A stretch of 64,000 bases of DNA. Source: Ferruginibacter paludis. Lineage in GTDB: Bacteria > Bacteroidota > Bacteroidia > Chitinophagales > Chitinophagaceae. Of this stretch, positions 54,286-62,519 are shown in pieces (position 1 is the stretch's first letter; each line of letters opens with the position of its first letter). The stretch lies in contig NZ_JAUFQJ010000015.1 of NCBI RefSeq assembly GCF_030409685.1, positions 124,001 through 188,000 of the forward strand, written 5' to 3'. Below the pieces are notes generated by a model that was given only the letters and a program-made list of their open reading frames with translations, was not told the origin of the DNA and did no database searches. The position numbers and the translations under genes were made by a program.

Positions 54286-54289
54286 TATT

Positions 54290-54337
54290 GTGAGTAGTGA
54301 GTGCTGAGTGAACGATTGCTCAAAACTCACTACTCAC
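54290..54337. repeat. 13-bp inverted repeat and tandem motif before the TIM-barrel gene
   Basis: GTGAGTAGTGAGT (54290-54302) and ACTCACTACTCAC (54325-54337) are exact complements separated by 22 bases. Directly after, CCACTGACCAT occurs twice (54337-54347, 54351-54361), and the second copy holds the first bases of the next gene's start codon. There is no T-tract. Confidence 0.7.
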
Positions 54338-54359
54338 CACTGACCATTTACCACTGACC

Positions 54360-55289
54360 ATGCTGTTAAACCGAAGAAACTTTCTACAAACAACCACATC
54401 TGCAACAACGGCGTTATTGCTTACTTCGCTGGATGTATTTGCCATACCACAAAAAATCAATCAAATGAATACAGGTTTTCAACTGAAAGTACTGGCTACC
54501 AACTGGGGCTACCAGGGAAGCATAGACGCTTATTGCGCCAAAGTAAAACAGGAAGGGTACGACGGTATAGAAATATGGTGGAACAATTCACAAAAAGAAA
54601 CCGATGAATTATTTGCTGCACTTAAAAAGTATAACCTGGAAGTAGGCTTTCTTACAGCCGGTCATCAAAGCAATTATGCAGAACATTTTTCCAGCTTTAA
54701 ACAGATGGTTACAGCTGCTGTTACCAATAAAGTACAATCGCCTTTATACATCAATTGCCATAGCGGTAAAGATTATTTCAGTTACGAAGAAAACAAGGCG
54801 CTGATTGATTTTACTATGGCGCTGTCAAAAGAAACGGGGATAAAAATTTGTCACGAAACGCACCGTTCGAGGATGCTTTTTGCGGCACCGGTTGCCAAAA
54901 CATTTATGCAGCAAATACCCGGCCTGCGCATTACAATGGATATATCGCACTGGTGCAATGTGAGTGAAAGCTTACTGGCTGATCAGCAGGAAACGGTGAA
55001 TCTGGCAATACAGAGAACCGATCATTTGCATGCCCGCATTGGCCATGCGGAAGGGCCACAGGTAAGCGACCCGAGAGCGCCGGAATGGGAGGAAGCGGTA
55101 AAAGCGCATTTTGCCTGGTGGGATACTGTGGTTGCCATCAAAAAGCAAAAAGGAGACGTACTAACGGTACTTACAGAATTTGGTCCGCCGGATTATATGC
55201 CCACTGTTCCTTTTACCCACCAGCCACTAGCTGATCAGTGGGCTATTAATGTTTATATGATGCATTTGTTGAGAAAGAGATATTTGTAA
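54360..55289 (+). CDS. Sugar phosphate isomerase/epimerase-like TIM-barrel protein, Tat-exported
   Basis: 309 residues. Tat signal (NRRNFLQTTTSATTALLLTSLDVFA). The xylose-isomerase-like barrel shows the strands VKQEGYDGIEIWWN (about 63-76), INCHSGKDYF, KICHETHRSR (about 161-170), ITMDISHWCNV (about 195-205), HLHARIGHAEGP (about 223-234) and VLTEFGPPDY, with metal-binding Glu/Asp/His residues at the strand ends. In PSD1/DUF1501 clusters such proteins are usual partners acting on sugars in the periplasm. The substrate is unknown. Confidence 0.87.
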   Translation: MLLNRRNFLQTTTSATTALLLTSLDVFAIPQKINQMNTGFQLKVLATNWGYQGSIDAYCAKVKQEGYDGIEIWWNNSQKETDELFAALKKYNLEVGFLTAGHQSNYAEHFSSFKQMVTAAVTNKVQSPLYINCHSGKDYFSYEENKALIDFTMALSKETGIKICHETHRSRMLFAAPVAKTFMQQIPGLRITMDISHWCNVSESLLADQQETVNLAIQRTDHLHARIGHAEGPQVSDPRAPEWEEAVKAHFAWWDTVVAIKKQKGDVLTVLTEFGPPDYMPTVPFTHQPLADQWAINVYMMHLLRKRYL

Positions 55290-55413
55290 CAGTCTTTTGA
55301 TAACGGAGGGAAATTTGGTTATGCACAGAAGACTATATTTTCCTTTTTATATTTGGATGTAACACGTTGTTTCCTTGAAGTATTGTGATTAGTTATTGCA
55401 TATTGCTGAAGAT

Positions 55414-55437
55414 GTACAAGGGAGTGACACAACGATG
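55414..55437 (+). repeat. Dispersed repeat, copy D (degenerate)
   Basis: GTACAAGGGAGTGACACAAC followed by GATG matches copy A at 20 of 24 positions. The surrounding 234-bp gap shows no gene. Confidence 0.55.
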
Positions 55438-55523
55438 CTGATTGGAAAACAACTGCTTGTAACAAAACTCTTTTACACTAGCAGGACAAGCCTTTTTATT
55501 TTGCCTTAATAAAAATTTATCTG

Positions 55524-56948
55524 TTGAAACTTTTATCTGTCATTGAATTTTTTGGTCATTTTCATCCGCTGCTGGTGCACTTACCCATCGGTATTTTGTT
55601 CGTCGCATTGTTGCTGCAGTGGATGAACCGTAACAACCAATATGCAGCACTTGCCCCGGCAATTCCGGTTATTTTGCTGGCTGGTTGTTGTATGGCTTTT
55701 GCTTCCTGCATTACAGGCTACCTTTTATCAATAAGTGACGATTACGATGAATCGCTTGTAAGCTGGCACATGTGGATGGCCATTGCGGTAACATTGATTT
55801 CGCTGGTTTTGTATGCCAAAGAAAAAAATCCGGCTTTTGCTATTAATAAAAAAATACTTTCGGCCGGGTTGTTTGTGTTACTGATGATTACCGGCCATTT
55901 GGGCGGATCGCTTACACATGGATCGGATTATTTGAGTCGCCCGTTGCAGCAAATTTTTAGCAACGATACTTTGGCGAATGCGACAATTAAGCCCATTGCC
56001 AATGTGCAGGAAGCCATTGCTTATACTGATGTAATTGTTCCCATTTTACAAACCAAATGTTACAGCTGTCACAACGTCAATAAACAAAAAGGCGGCCTGC
56101 GGATGGATGAAATAAGCCTGCTGATGAAAGGAGGAAAAGATGGGAAAGTAATAACGCCAGGTAATGCAGATGCAAGCGAATTGATAAAAAGATTGTTGCT
56201 GCCAACAGATAACGATCACCATATGCCGCCAAAAGAAAAGCCACAGTTATCAGAGAGCCAGGTTGCTTTGCTGCATTGGTGGATTGCCAACAACGCCGAC
56301 GCACGAAAAAAAGTAAAAGACCTTGCACAAACGGATAAAATAAAGCCTGTTTTACTAGCCTTACAAAGCGTTGCTGCAACACAAAAGCCAAGAACAGATA
56401 TTCCTGCAACCACGGTTACCAAAGCAGATGAAAAAATAATTGATCAGCTGAAAGCAAGAAATATTGTTGTGTTGCCAGTTGCCCAAAACACCAATTATTT
56501 AATGGCCAATTTTGTAACAGACAGTGTTGTTGACAAAGCAGATTTGCAACTATTGCAGCAATTAAAACCACAACTCATTTGGCTGAAATTACAGAATACC
56601 AATATTGCGGACGAACACATTTTACAGATTGCACAGTTGACCAATCTTACCAAACTCGATTTATCAAACACTTTTATTACTGATAAGGGCTTGGCACAAC
56701 TGGCAGCAATTTCCGGCCTGCAATATTTAAACCTGGTGGGCACAAAAGTTACTGCAAGCGGTGTGGCTCAATTAAAAACACTTAAAAATTTGCAGTGGTT
56801 GTACTTGTACAAAACAGGCTATACTTCACAAGACTGGAGCACAATAAAAACGATGTTTCCTAAAACAATGATTGATACCGGTGGATACCAGGTACCATTA
56901 TTGAAAGAAGATACCACACTCGTAAAAGAACCGGTAAAAAAATATTAA
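55524..56948 (+). CDS. DUF2231 membrane domain / cytochrome c / LRR fusion protein
   Basis: 474 residues from a TTG start. Four N-terminal helices form a DUF2231-like membrane domain (FHPLLVHLPIGILFVALLL, about 14-32), then a planctomycete-type cytochrome domain with CYSCH (179-183) and a distal methionine in HHMPPKEKPQLS (about 232), and a C-terminal leucine-rich repeat part (about 350-440, LKLQNTNIADEHILQIAQLTNLTKLDLSNTF in parts). It ends just 4 bp before a convergent gene. It would pass electrons across or along the membrane for the PSD1/DUF1501 module (inference). Confidence 0.88.
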   Translation: MKLLSVIEFFGHFHPLLVHLPIGILFVALLLQWMNRNNQYAALAPAIPVILLAGCCMAFASCITGYLLSISDDYDESLVSWHMWMAIAVTLISLVLYAKEKNPAFAINKKILSAGLFVLLMITGHLGGSLTHGSDYLSRPLQQIFSNDTLANATIKPIANVQEAIAYTDVIVPILQTKCYSCHNVNKQKGGLRMDEISLLMKGGKDGKVITPGNADASELIKRLLLPTDNDHHMPPKEKPQLSESQVALLHWWIANNADARKKVKDLAQTDKIKPVLLALQSVAATQKPRTDIPATTVTKADEKIIDQLKARNIVVLPVAQNTNYLMANFVTDSVVDKADLQLLQQLKPQLIWLKLQNTNIADEHILQIAQLTNLTKLDLSNTFITDKGLAQLAAISGLQYLNLVGTKVTASGVAQLKTLKNLQWLYLYKTGYTSQDWSTIKTMFPKTMIDTGGYQVPLLKEDTTLVKEPVKKY

Positions 56949-56952
56949 GCGT

Positions 56953-58077
56953 TTATTTTAAAATCCCTGCCAGTTTGCTTTCAAGCGCATCGCCTCTTAA
57001 ATTCATGGCGATAATTTTTCCTGTTGGGTCAACAAGAACGTTGTAAGGAATTCCATCAAAGCCATACAATTTAACAGCAGCGCTGCTCCAGTATTTAAGA
57101 TCGCTGATATGATACCAGTCCAGGCTGTCTGCCTTGATGGCATTTTCCCATTGGCCTTTATCCTGGTCAAGCGAAACGCCTAAAACAGTAAAGTTTTTAT
57201 CTTTGAAAGTATTGTATGCTTTTACCACATTCGGGTTTTCTGCCCGGCAGGGAGCGCACCAGCTGGCCCAGAAATCTACCAGCACATATTTACCTTTCAG
57301 CATACTCAATGCAAATGGTTTGCCTGTTGTGTCAGGCAAATTTATTTCGGGCGCCATACCGCCTTCGTGCGGCTTTGCCTTGAATTGCGCAATAAGTTGA
57401 TTGTACTGCGCAACCATGCTGTTCAAAGCCATATGTTTTGGAAACCTTGCAGCAAGACCGGCGACAGGTTTTTCTAATTTATCGGGCTCAATGGTTTGTG
57501 AATATCCCAACGCAAACATTGCCACAACAGGGTCTGTGGTGGTGTCGACATACTGGCTGATAAAATGATTGTATACCACTTCCTTTTCCGCCAGCTCATT
57601 TTTGTTTAGAGTTAACAGGCTATCGGACTGACCTGAAGCGGTCATCTGCCGCAGTTCGGCCGATTTATTTTCAAGTGCTATTCTTTGTGAACGGATGCCG
57701 TCAAGGAATTTTTTTAATGAAGCATTTGCGGGAGAGGCAAATGTGCCTGCCTCAGTAGCAAGTTTGTTGTAATCGGCTGTAAAACCGATTTCATCTTTAT
57801 CATTGATCAATACAAAAAAGGCGCTGTCTTTTTCCAGGCGAATGCGGTACAACCCTTCTTCCACCGCCAGTGCAGATACTGTAAAGTGACCATTTTTTAT
57901 CTCGCCAGTGTCCAGCACTTCCGGATTCTTTTCACTGAAAAACAATTCTTCCAGGTATATTTTTTGATCAGGCGCATTGCTGATCTGTCCGTTTACTATA
58001 AATTTTCCCGGCTCATTTTTATTATTGCATGATAATAAAGTGGCAGCACACAAGGCAATCGTTAATAAGTTTTTCAT
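56953..58077 (-). CDS. TlpA-family thiol-disulfide lipoprotein with DUF4369 domain
   Basis: 374 residues. Lipoprotein signal (LCAATLLSCNNK), an N-terminal DUF4369 sandwich (about 27-115, GQISNAPDQKIYLEEL), a helical linker, and a C-terminal AhpC/TSA-thioredoxin domain (about 240-374) with the active site WASWCAPCRAE and cis-proline GIPYNVLVDP. It reduces or exchanges disulfides in the periplasm, for example in cytochrome c maturation. It is adjacent to (convergent with) a cytochrome gene and 9 bp downstream of gatB. Confidence 0.92.
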   Translation of the reverse strand: MKNLLTIALCAATLLSCNNKNEPGKFIVNGQISNAPDQKIYLEELFFSEKNPEVLDTGEIKNGHFTVSALAVEEGLYRIRLEKDSAFFVLINDKDEIGFTADYNKLATEAGTFASPANASLKKFLDGIRSQRIALENKSAELRQMTASGQSDSLLTLNKNELAEKEVVYNHFISQYVDTTTDPVVAMFALGYSQTIEPDKLEKPVAGLAARFPKHMALNSMVAQYNQLIAQFKAKPHEGGMAPEINLPDTTGKPFALSMLKGKYVLVDFWASWCAPCRAENPNVVKAYNTFKDKNFTVLGVSLDQDKGQWENAIKADSLDWYHISDLKYWSSAAVKLYGFDGIPYNVLVDPTGKIIAMNLRGDALESKLAGILK

Positions 58078-58086
58078 TCCGGTTGT

Positions 58087-59532
58087 TTAATTTAATTTTT
58101 CTGCCAATAATTTATTTACAAGATTCATATCTGCTTTGCCCTTGCTTAATTTTTTAACTTCGCCTACAAATAATCCGATCAGGCCTTTTTTACCACTTTT
58201 ATATTCCTTTACTTTTTCAGGCATCTTAGCAATTACTTCGTCAACCCAAACAGCAACCGAGCCTGTATCGCTTTCCTGCAGCAGGTTTAAGGTGGTGGCA
58301 AGGTGTAAAGGTTCCTTTCGTGGATCAACCAATAAAGCATTAAATATTTTTGAAGATGCGATACTGAAATTCACCTTGCCTTCATCCACCAGTTTAATCA
58401 GTGCACTTATTTTTTCGGGCGTTAACGGAAAGTCTGACAGATCAATACCCCGATCGTTGCAGTAAGATTTTACAGGACCCATCAGCCAGTTAACTACGGC
58501 TTTGTAATGATTGGTATGTTGTATGGTCGCTTCAAAAAAATCAACGAGTAATTTATCACCACAAATTACCTGCGCATCATACACTGGTAAATTAAATACC
58601 GAGATATACTTTTTTTCCAGTTCTTCAGGCAGCGCAGGCAATGCATCTTTTACCTGTTGTAAAAATTCATGCGTGATGTTAAATGGGGTGAGATCCGGGT
58701 CAGCAAAATAGCGGTAATCATCTGCTTCTTCCTTGCTGCGCAACGAGAAAGTGGTGTTGTTATCCGCATCATAACTTCTTGTTTGCTGTATCACTTTTTC
58801 ACCACTTTCTACAATATCAATCAGGCGATTTACCTCTACATCAATGGCACGTTTTACGTTGCGGATGCTGTTTAAGTTTTTCACTTCTACCCGGGTGCCC
58901 AGCTTTGTTTCGCCTTTTAAACGAATGGAAATATTGGCATCGCAACGCATACTGCCTTCTTCCATATTGCCATCGCAGATATTAAGCCAGCGCACGAGTC
59001 GACGCAGTTCTGTTACATAAGCAAAAGCCTCTTCACTGCTGCGCAAATCGGGTTCACTTACAATCTCAAGCAAGGGAACACCAGCACGGTTTAAATCAAT
59101 GGCAGTATAATTTTCATCTACATCATGTAAACTTTTGCCGGCATCTTCTTCCATGTGGATTCGGTTCAGCCGGATGTGGCGTTCGGTATCTCCGGTCTTA
59201 ATCCGCACTGTACCGTTTTTACAAATGGGCGTCGTATGCTGGCTTACCTGGTAGCCTTTGGGCAAATCAGGGTAAAAATAGTTTTTGCGGGCAAAATAAT
59301 TTTGCTGTTCAATTTCACAATGCAGTGCGAGCCCCAGTTTTACAGCATATTCAATGGCCTGTTTGTTCATTTTGGGTAGTGTGCCCGGGTGCGCCAGTGT
59401 TATAGGACTGATATGGGTATTGGGTGCAGCACCAAAGGCAGCGCTGTCGCCACAGAACAATTTGCTTTTGGTAAGCAGCTGGGCGTGCACTTCAAGCCCG
59501 ATTACAACCTCGTATTTATCATTTTTTATCAC
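58087..59532 (-). CDS. gatB: Asp-tRNA(Asn)/Glu-tRNA(Gln) amidotransferase subunit B
   Basis: 481 residues from GTG 59532, the usual GatB length. The start VIKNDKYEVVIGLEVHAQL is the family N-terminus, and TACATTTG (a -7-like box) lies just upstream, so the longer frame from 59622 is unlikely. Motifs include YFYPDLPKGYQVSQ and MEEGSMRCDANISI; the C-terminal YqeY/GatB tRNA-binding domain is complete. With GatA and GatC it amidates misacylated Glu-tRNA(Gln) or Asp-tRNA(Asn). gatA and gatC are not adjacent. Confidence 0.97.
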   Translation of the reverse strand: MIKNDKYEVVIGLEVHAQLLTKSKLFCGDSAAFGAAPNTHISPITLAHPGTLPKMNKQAIEYAVKLGLALHCEIEQQNYFARKNYFYPDLPKGYQVSQHTTPICKNGTVRIKTGDTERHIRLNRIHMEEDAGKSLHDVDENYTAIDLNRAGVPLLEIVSEPDLRSSEEAFAYVTELRRLVRWLNICDGNMEEGSMRCDANISIRLKGETKLGTRVEVKNLNSIRNVKRAIDVEVNRLIDIVESGEKVIQQTRSYDADNNTTFSLRSKEEADDYRYFADPDLTPFNITHEFLQQVKDALPALPEELEKKYISVFNLPVYDAQVICGDKLLVDFFEATIQHTNHYKAVVNWLMGPVKSYCNDRGIDLSDFPLTPEKISALIKLVDEGKVNFSIASSKIFNALLVDPRKEPLHLATTLNLLQESDTGSVAVWVDEVIAKMPEKVKEYKSGKKGLIGLFVGEVKKLSKGKADMNLVNKLLAEKLN

Positions 59533-59614
59533 GGTTGCAAATGTACAAAGAAGTTGGTGGCTATTTTCTAAAGGAGGAAATTTCAAATGCCCTCTTTTAG
59601 ATAGGGTAAACAAG

Positions 59615-59656
59615 AAATCCATCCGCCAATGGCCGCGGCCACAGACGAATGGATTT
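59615..59656 (-). terminator. Long hairpin after the PDZ protein gene
   Basis: AAATCCAT and ATGGATTT close a stem extended by wobble pairs, with an inner TGGCC/GGCCA palindrome. Only a weak T-tract follows. Confidence 0.45.
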
Positions 59657-59673
59657 TACATGGAGGTTTTCGT

Positions 59674-60774
59674 TTATAAGTTAGCGGTCTTCAGTTTTTT
59701 CGGAATCTTGATATCGAAATTCATTTCTGTTCCGTTTCTCTTCGCTTTGATGGTGTAGGCAGATTTGTCGGCTACTTCCTGTAACTGCTCCCTTGCATCA
59801 TCTGTATTGCTTATTTTCTGACCGTTTATTTCAGTGATTACATCGTCTTTTTTAAGACCGGCTTTTTGTGCAGCGGATGAATCTTCTACGTCAATTACTT
59901 TTACATTTCCACCTTCTTCTGTATCCTGAATTTTTAATCCCAACCTTTTTTGCCGCGGAAACATGCCGCCTATTATGTCCTCATTCGGGCCAAAATTAAA
60001 ATTGTCATCCATATTGAAATTCCGGAACATGTCACCATCGGGCATTGGTCTTACCTGCACACGGGGAGCTTTAAAACCACGCGCCATCGGACCGGAATTG
60101 TCGTATTTAAAAACCATATTTCTTTCTTCAATCCGGTCGCCCAATACAGCCTTAACATCCTTTTTTTTGCCATCCCTTATGTAGGCTATTTTTATTTCTT
60201 CCTTTGGTTTTTTATTGCTGATGATTTCAGCCAGTTCTCCGGCATCACTTACTTTTTCATCGCCGATTTTGGTAATGATGTCATCTTTTTTTAAACCGGC
60301 TTTTTCAGCGGCGCTTTCTTTTAGTACTTCCACAATTTTAGCGCCTTCTGCAGTTTTTTCTGTTGTTACGCCAAGGAAAGGCCTGTGAGCACCGGGGCCT
60401 CTTTTCATTCCCTGTAAGCGGTCAAGACCAGCAATCTCTGGCATTCCATCCGGGCCGTCAAAATTAAAAGTCATATTTCCTCCATGATCGTCGCGGATGA
60501 TGAATTTCCTTTTATTGATGGTTACATCTGCATCATTAAAATCAGACAAAGGCTTTCCGTTGATGGTAACTTTATCACCGTCAATTTCAACATTCAGTTT
60601 AACGGGTTTATCACCATTGCTTTTAATAATAATTTCCTGTGTTTCTTTTTTTTCTTTTTTATCCGGTTTTGTGATGTAGTCTTTTGAGTCTTGTTTAAGA
60701 TCCTCCTGCGCTGATGCAGTAAATGACAAACTAATGAAACCTGCTGCCAGTGCGGTAAAAATTATTTTTTTCAT
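59674..60774 (-). CDS. Secreted PDZ-domain protein (two PDZ domains, no protease)
   Basis: 366 residues: signal peptide (MKKIIFTALAAGFISLSFTASAQ), an acidic/lysine-rich stretch, and two PDZ domains (about 130-215, FLGVTTEKTAEGAKIVEVLKESAAEKAGLKKDDIITKIGDEKV in parts; about 278-358, KRLGLKIQDTEEGGNVKVIDVEDSSAAQKAGLKKDDVITEINGQKI in parts). The linker is Met/Asp/Asn/Phe-rich (FRNFNMDDNFNFGPNED). A DegP-like protease domain is absent, so it is an adaptor or chaperone-like periplasmic protein (inference). Confidence 0.9.
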   Translation of the reverse strand: MKKIIFTALAAGFISLSFTASAQEDLKQDSKDYITKPDKKEKKETQEIIIKSNGDKPVKLNVEIDGDKVTINGKPLSDFNDADVTINKRKFIIRDDHGGNMTFNFDGPDGMPEIAGLDRLQGMKRGPGAHRPFLGVTTEKTAEGAKIVEVLKESAAEKAGLKKDDIITKIGDEKVSDAGELAEIISNKKPKEEIKIAYIRDGKKKDVKAVLGDRIEERNMVFKYDNSGPMARGFKAPRVQVRPMPDGDMFRNFNMDDNFNFGPNEDIIGGMFPRQKRLGLKIQDTEEGGNVKVIDVEDSSAAQKAGLKKDDVITEINGQKISNTDDAREQLQEVADKSAYTIKAKRNGTEMNFDIKIPKKLKTANL

Positions 60775-60930
60775 GTTGGTTGATTTGATATACGAAATAT
60801 TTAGTAGTTCAAATGTAGGTAGAATTTTTTAATTACGAATTTATTCGCAGATTATTTAATTGGTTTAACAAAATTTTTAAATCAGGCAGGGGTAGGAACA
60901 TGCCGCAGCCTGTTCCTACGGTGCAAAAAT

Positions 60931-60962
60931 GGTATGCCGTACAAGAGGGCGACGCAACAATG
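60931..60962 (+). repeat. Dispersed repeat, copy B
   Basis: 32 bp matching copy A at 30 positions. Just upstream a hairpin GTAGGAACA/TGTTCCTAC (60892-60919) may be part of the same element. The gap between the PDZ gene and the bestrophin gene holds nothing else. Confidence 0.75.
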
Positions 60963-61010
60963 ATGACCATGGCTGTATCCTGGCCCGGACAAAAAATTGC
61001 CTTACAAAAA

Positions 61011-61895
61011 TTAAATCAGTTCGGCAATGTGTTTATGAATATTAAGTGCAATTTTATCTGTGGGCACATCATTTTCATCGTTGCCAAACGGATCTTCGAT
61101 TTCTTCGGCAATCAGTTCCAGGCTGGCTAGTACATAAAAGATAAAAGCTACTACTGGTATTACGTAGTACCCGAGGCTGAATACATAACCGAAGGGTAGA
61201 GTCATTACATAGAAAAAGATGAATTTTTTTATAAATACGCTGTACGAAAAAGGGATAGGCGTGTTTTTTATCCGTTCGCAAGCACCGCAGATATCAGTAA
61301 AAGATTGCAGCTCTGCATTGAGAATGATGAGCTGATCGCCATTAATTTTTTGCTCTTTATACAATTGCTGAATATGCCTGAACATAAGTAAGGCAACCTG
61401 GTTGGGAATGTGTTTTTCTGTATCGATGTGTTTAAAAATAGGATGCCTGGCATCTTCTTCAAACAGTTCAATTCTTGTTTTTTCTGCTTTTAAGTGATTG
61501 CGCAAGGCATATGCGTAGGCCGGAATTATTTTCCTAAAAAAGAGGCGTTGCTCCTTATCTTCTTCAGACAAAATTACAGTAAGTTTGATGGCCAGGTTAC
61601 GGCTGTTATTGACCAGGCTGCCCCAAAGTTTGCGGCCTTCCCACCAGCGATCGTAGGCGGTGTTGGTTCTGAAAACAAGCAGCATGGATATTGCAAAGCC
61701 AAGCAGGCTGTGCATAAGCGGAATGTTTTTTAAAAAGCTATTTGCGGAAAGCTGAAAATATTCCATCTCCACGTAAGCAATAATACCTGAATAAATACTG
61801 ATGCCGATAATCAGGGGGAACAACCGGCGAAAGCTATCTGCTTTGTGAAAGCGGAATATAAATGTAAACCACTCTTTAGGATTGTAGCTGATCAT
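61011..61895 (-). CDS. Bestrophin-family ion channel
   Basis: 294 residues. Four main membrane helices with the family signatures FAISMLLVFRTNTAYDRWWEGRKLWG in parts (about 67-92), a cytoplasmic helical region with RNHLKAEKTR, and PFGYVFSLGYYVIPVVAFIFY (about 235-255). The C-terminal AEEIEDPFGNDENDVP is the Ca-clasp-like region of the family. Bacterial bestrophins conduct cations or chloride. It shares no operon with the PDZ gene (236-bp gap). Confidence 0.92.
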   Translation of the reverse strand: MISYNPKEWFTFIFRFHKADSFRRLFPLIIGISIYSGIIAYVEMEYFQLSANSFLKNIPLMHSLLGFAISMLLVFRTNTAYDRWWEGRKLWGSLVNNSRNLAIKLTVILSEEDKEQRLFFRKIIPAYAYALRNHLKAEKTRIELFEEDARHPIFKHIDTEKHIPNQVALLMFRHIQQLYKEQKINGDQLIILNAELQSFTDICGACERIKNTPIPFSYSVFIKKFIFFYVMTLPFGYVFSLGYYVIPVVAFIFYVLASLELIAEEIEDPFGNDENDVPTDKIALNIHKHIAELI

Positions 61896-61945
61896 GAATT
61901 ATCATTTTACCAAAGATATTTGTTTACCGATTGCGGCTATAATTT

Positions 61946-62455
61946 TTATAATGATTCAGTGGCACGATATACTTTTACCTGCACCTTGTCTTCCATAATT
62001 TCTTTTACATACTGCATTCCAATTTTTTCAAGTACGTTTTGAGATGCGGTATTATCAATGTGAGCCTTACCAAAAATTTCCTGCAGGTTCAATTGATGGA
62101 GGCCGTAGTTTAATGTATGCTGTGCCGCCTCGGTAGCATAGCCTTTGCCCCAATGAGGCGGCGTAAAGCGATAGCCCAGATCTATTTCATTTGTTGATTG
62201 CAGCCATTTTAAACCGCACCAACCAATAAAATCGTTGTTGTGCCTGGTGTGAACAGCCCAGCGGCCCAGGTTATTTGCATATTGAGGCAGGATGATATTT
62301 TGCAATACATCCGCAGCCTCTTGAACATTCGTCAGTCCCGGTTCATGAATGTACTGCAGCACACCTGGTGCACTATTGAGCGCCAGTATCAGCGGCGCAT
62401 CCGCCATGGTAAACTGGCGCAAGACCAGGCGGGGAGTTTCTATAATTATTTTCAT
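61946..62455 (-). CDS. GNAT-family N-acetyltransferase (RimJ/RimL type)
   Basis: 169 residues. The family start IIETPRLVLRQFTMADAP, the CoA-binding segment YRFTPPHWGKGYATEAA (about 106-122) and ASQNVLEKIGMQYV near the end match Acetyltransf_3/RimL-like enzymes, which acetylate protein N-termini or small amines. The substrate is unknown. Confidence 0.9.
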   Translation of the reverse strand: MKIIIETPRLVLRQFTMADAPLILALNSAPGVLQYIHEPGLTNVQEAADVLQNIILPQYANNLGRWAVHTRHNNDFIGWCGLKWLQSTNEIDLGYRFTPPHWGKGYATEAAQHTLNYGLHQLNLQEIFGKAHIDNTASQNVLEKIGMQYVKEIMEDKVQVKVYRATESL

Positions 62456-62464
62456 GACATGTAA

Positions 62465-62494
62465 TAAAAAAGGGAAGCCATTACAACTTCCCTT
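62465..62494 (-). terminator. alaS terminator
   Basis: AAGGGAAG and CTTCCCTT form an 8-bp stem with a 9-base loop, followed on the minus strand by TTTTTTATT. It lies about 25 bp after the alaS stop. Confidence 0.85.
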
Positions 62495-62519
62495 CGTTAA
62501 AAAAATAAGAAGTTGATTT

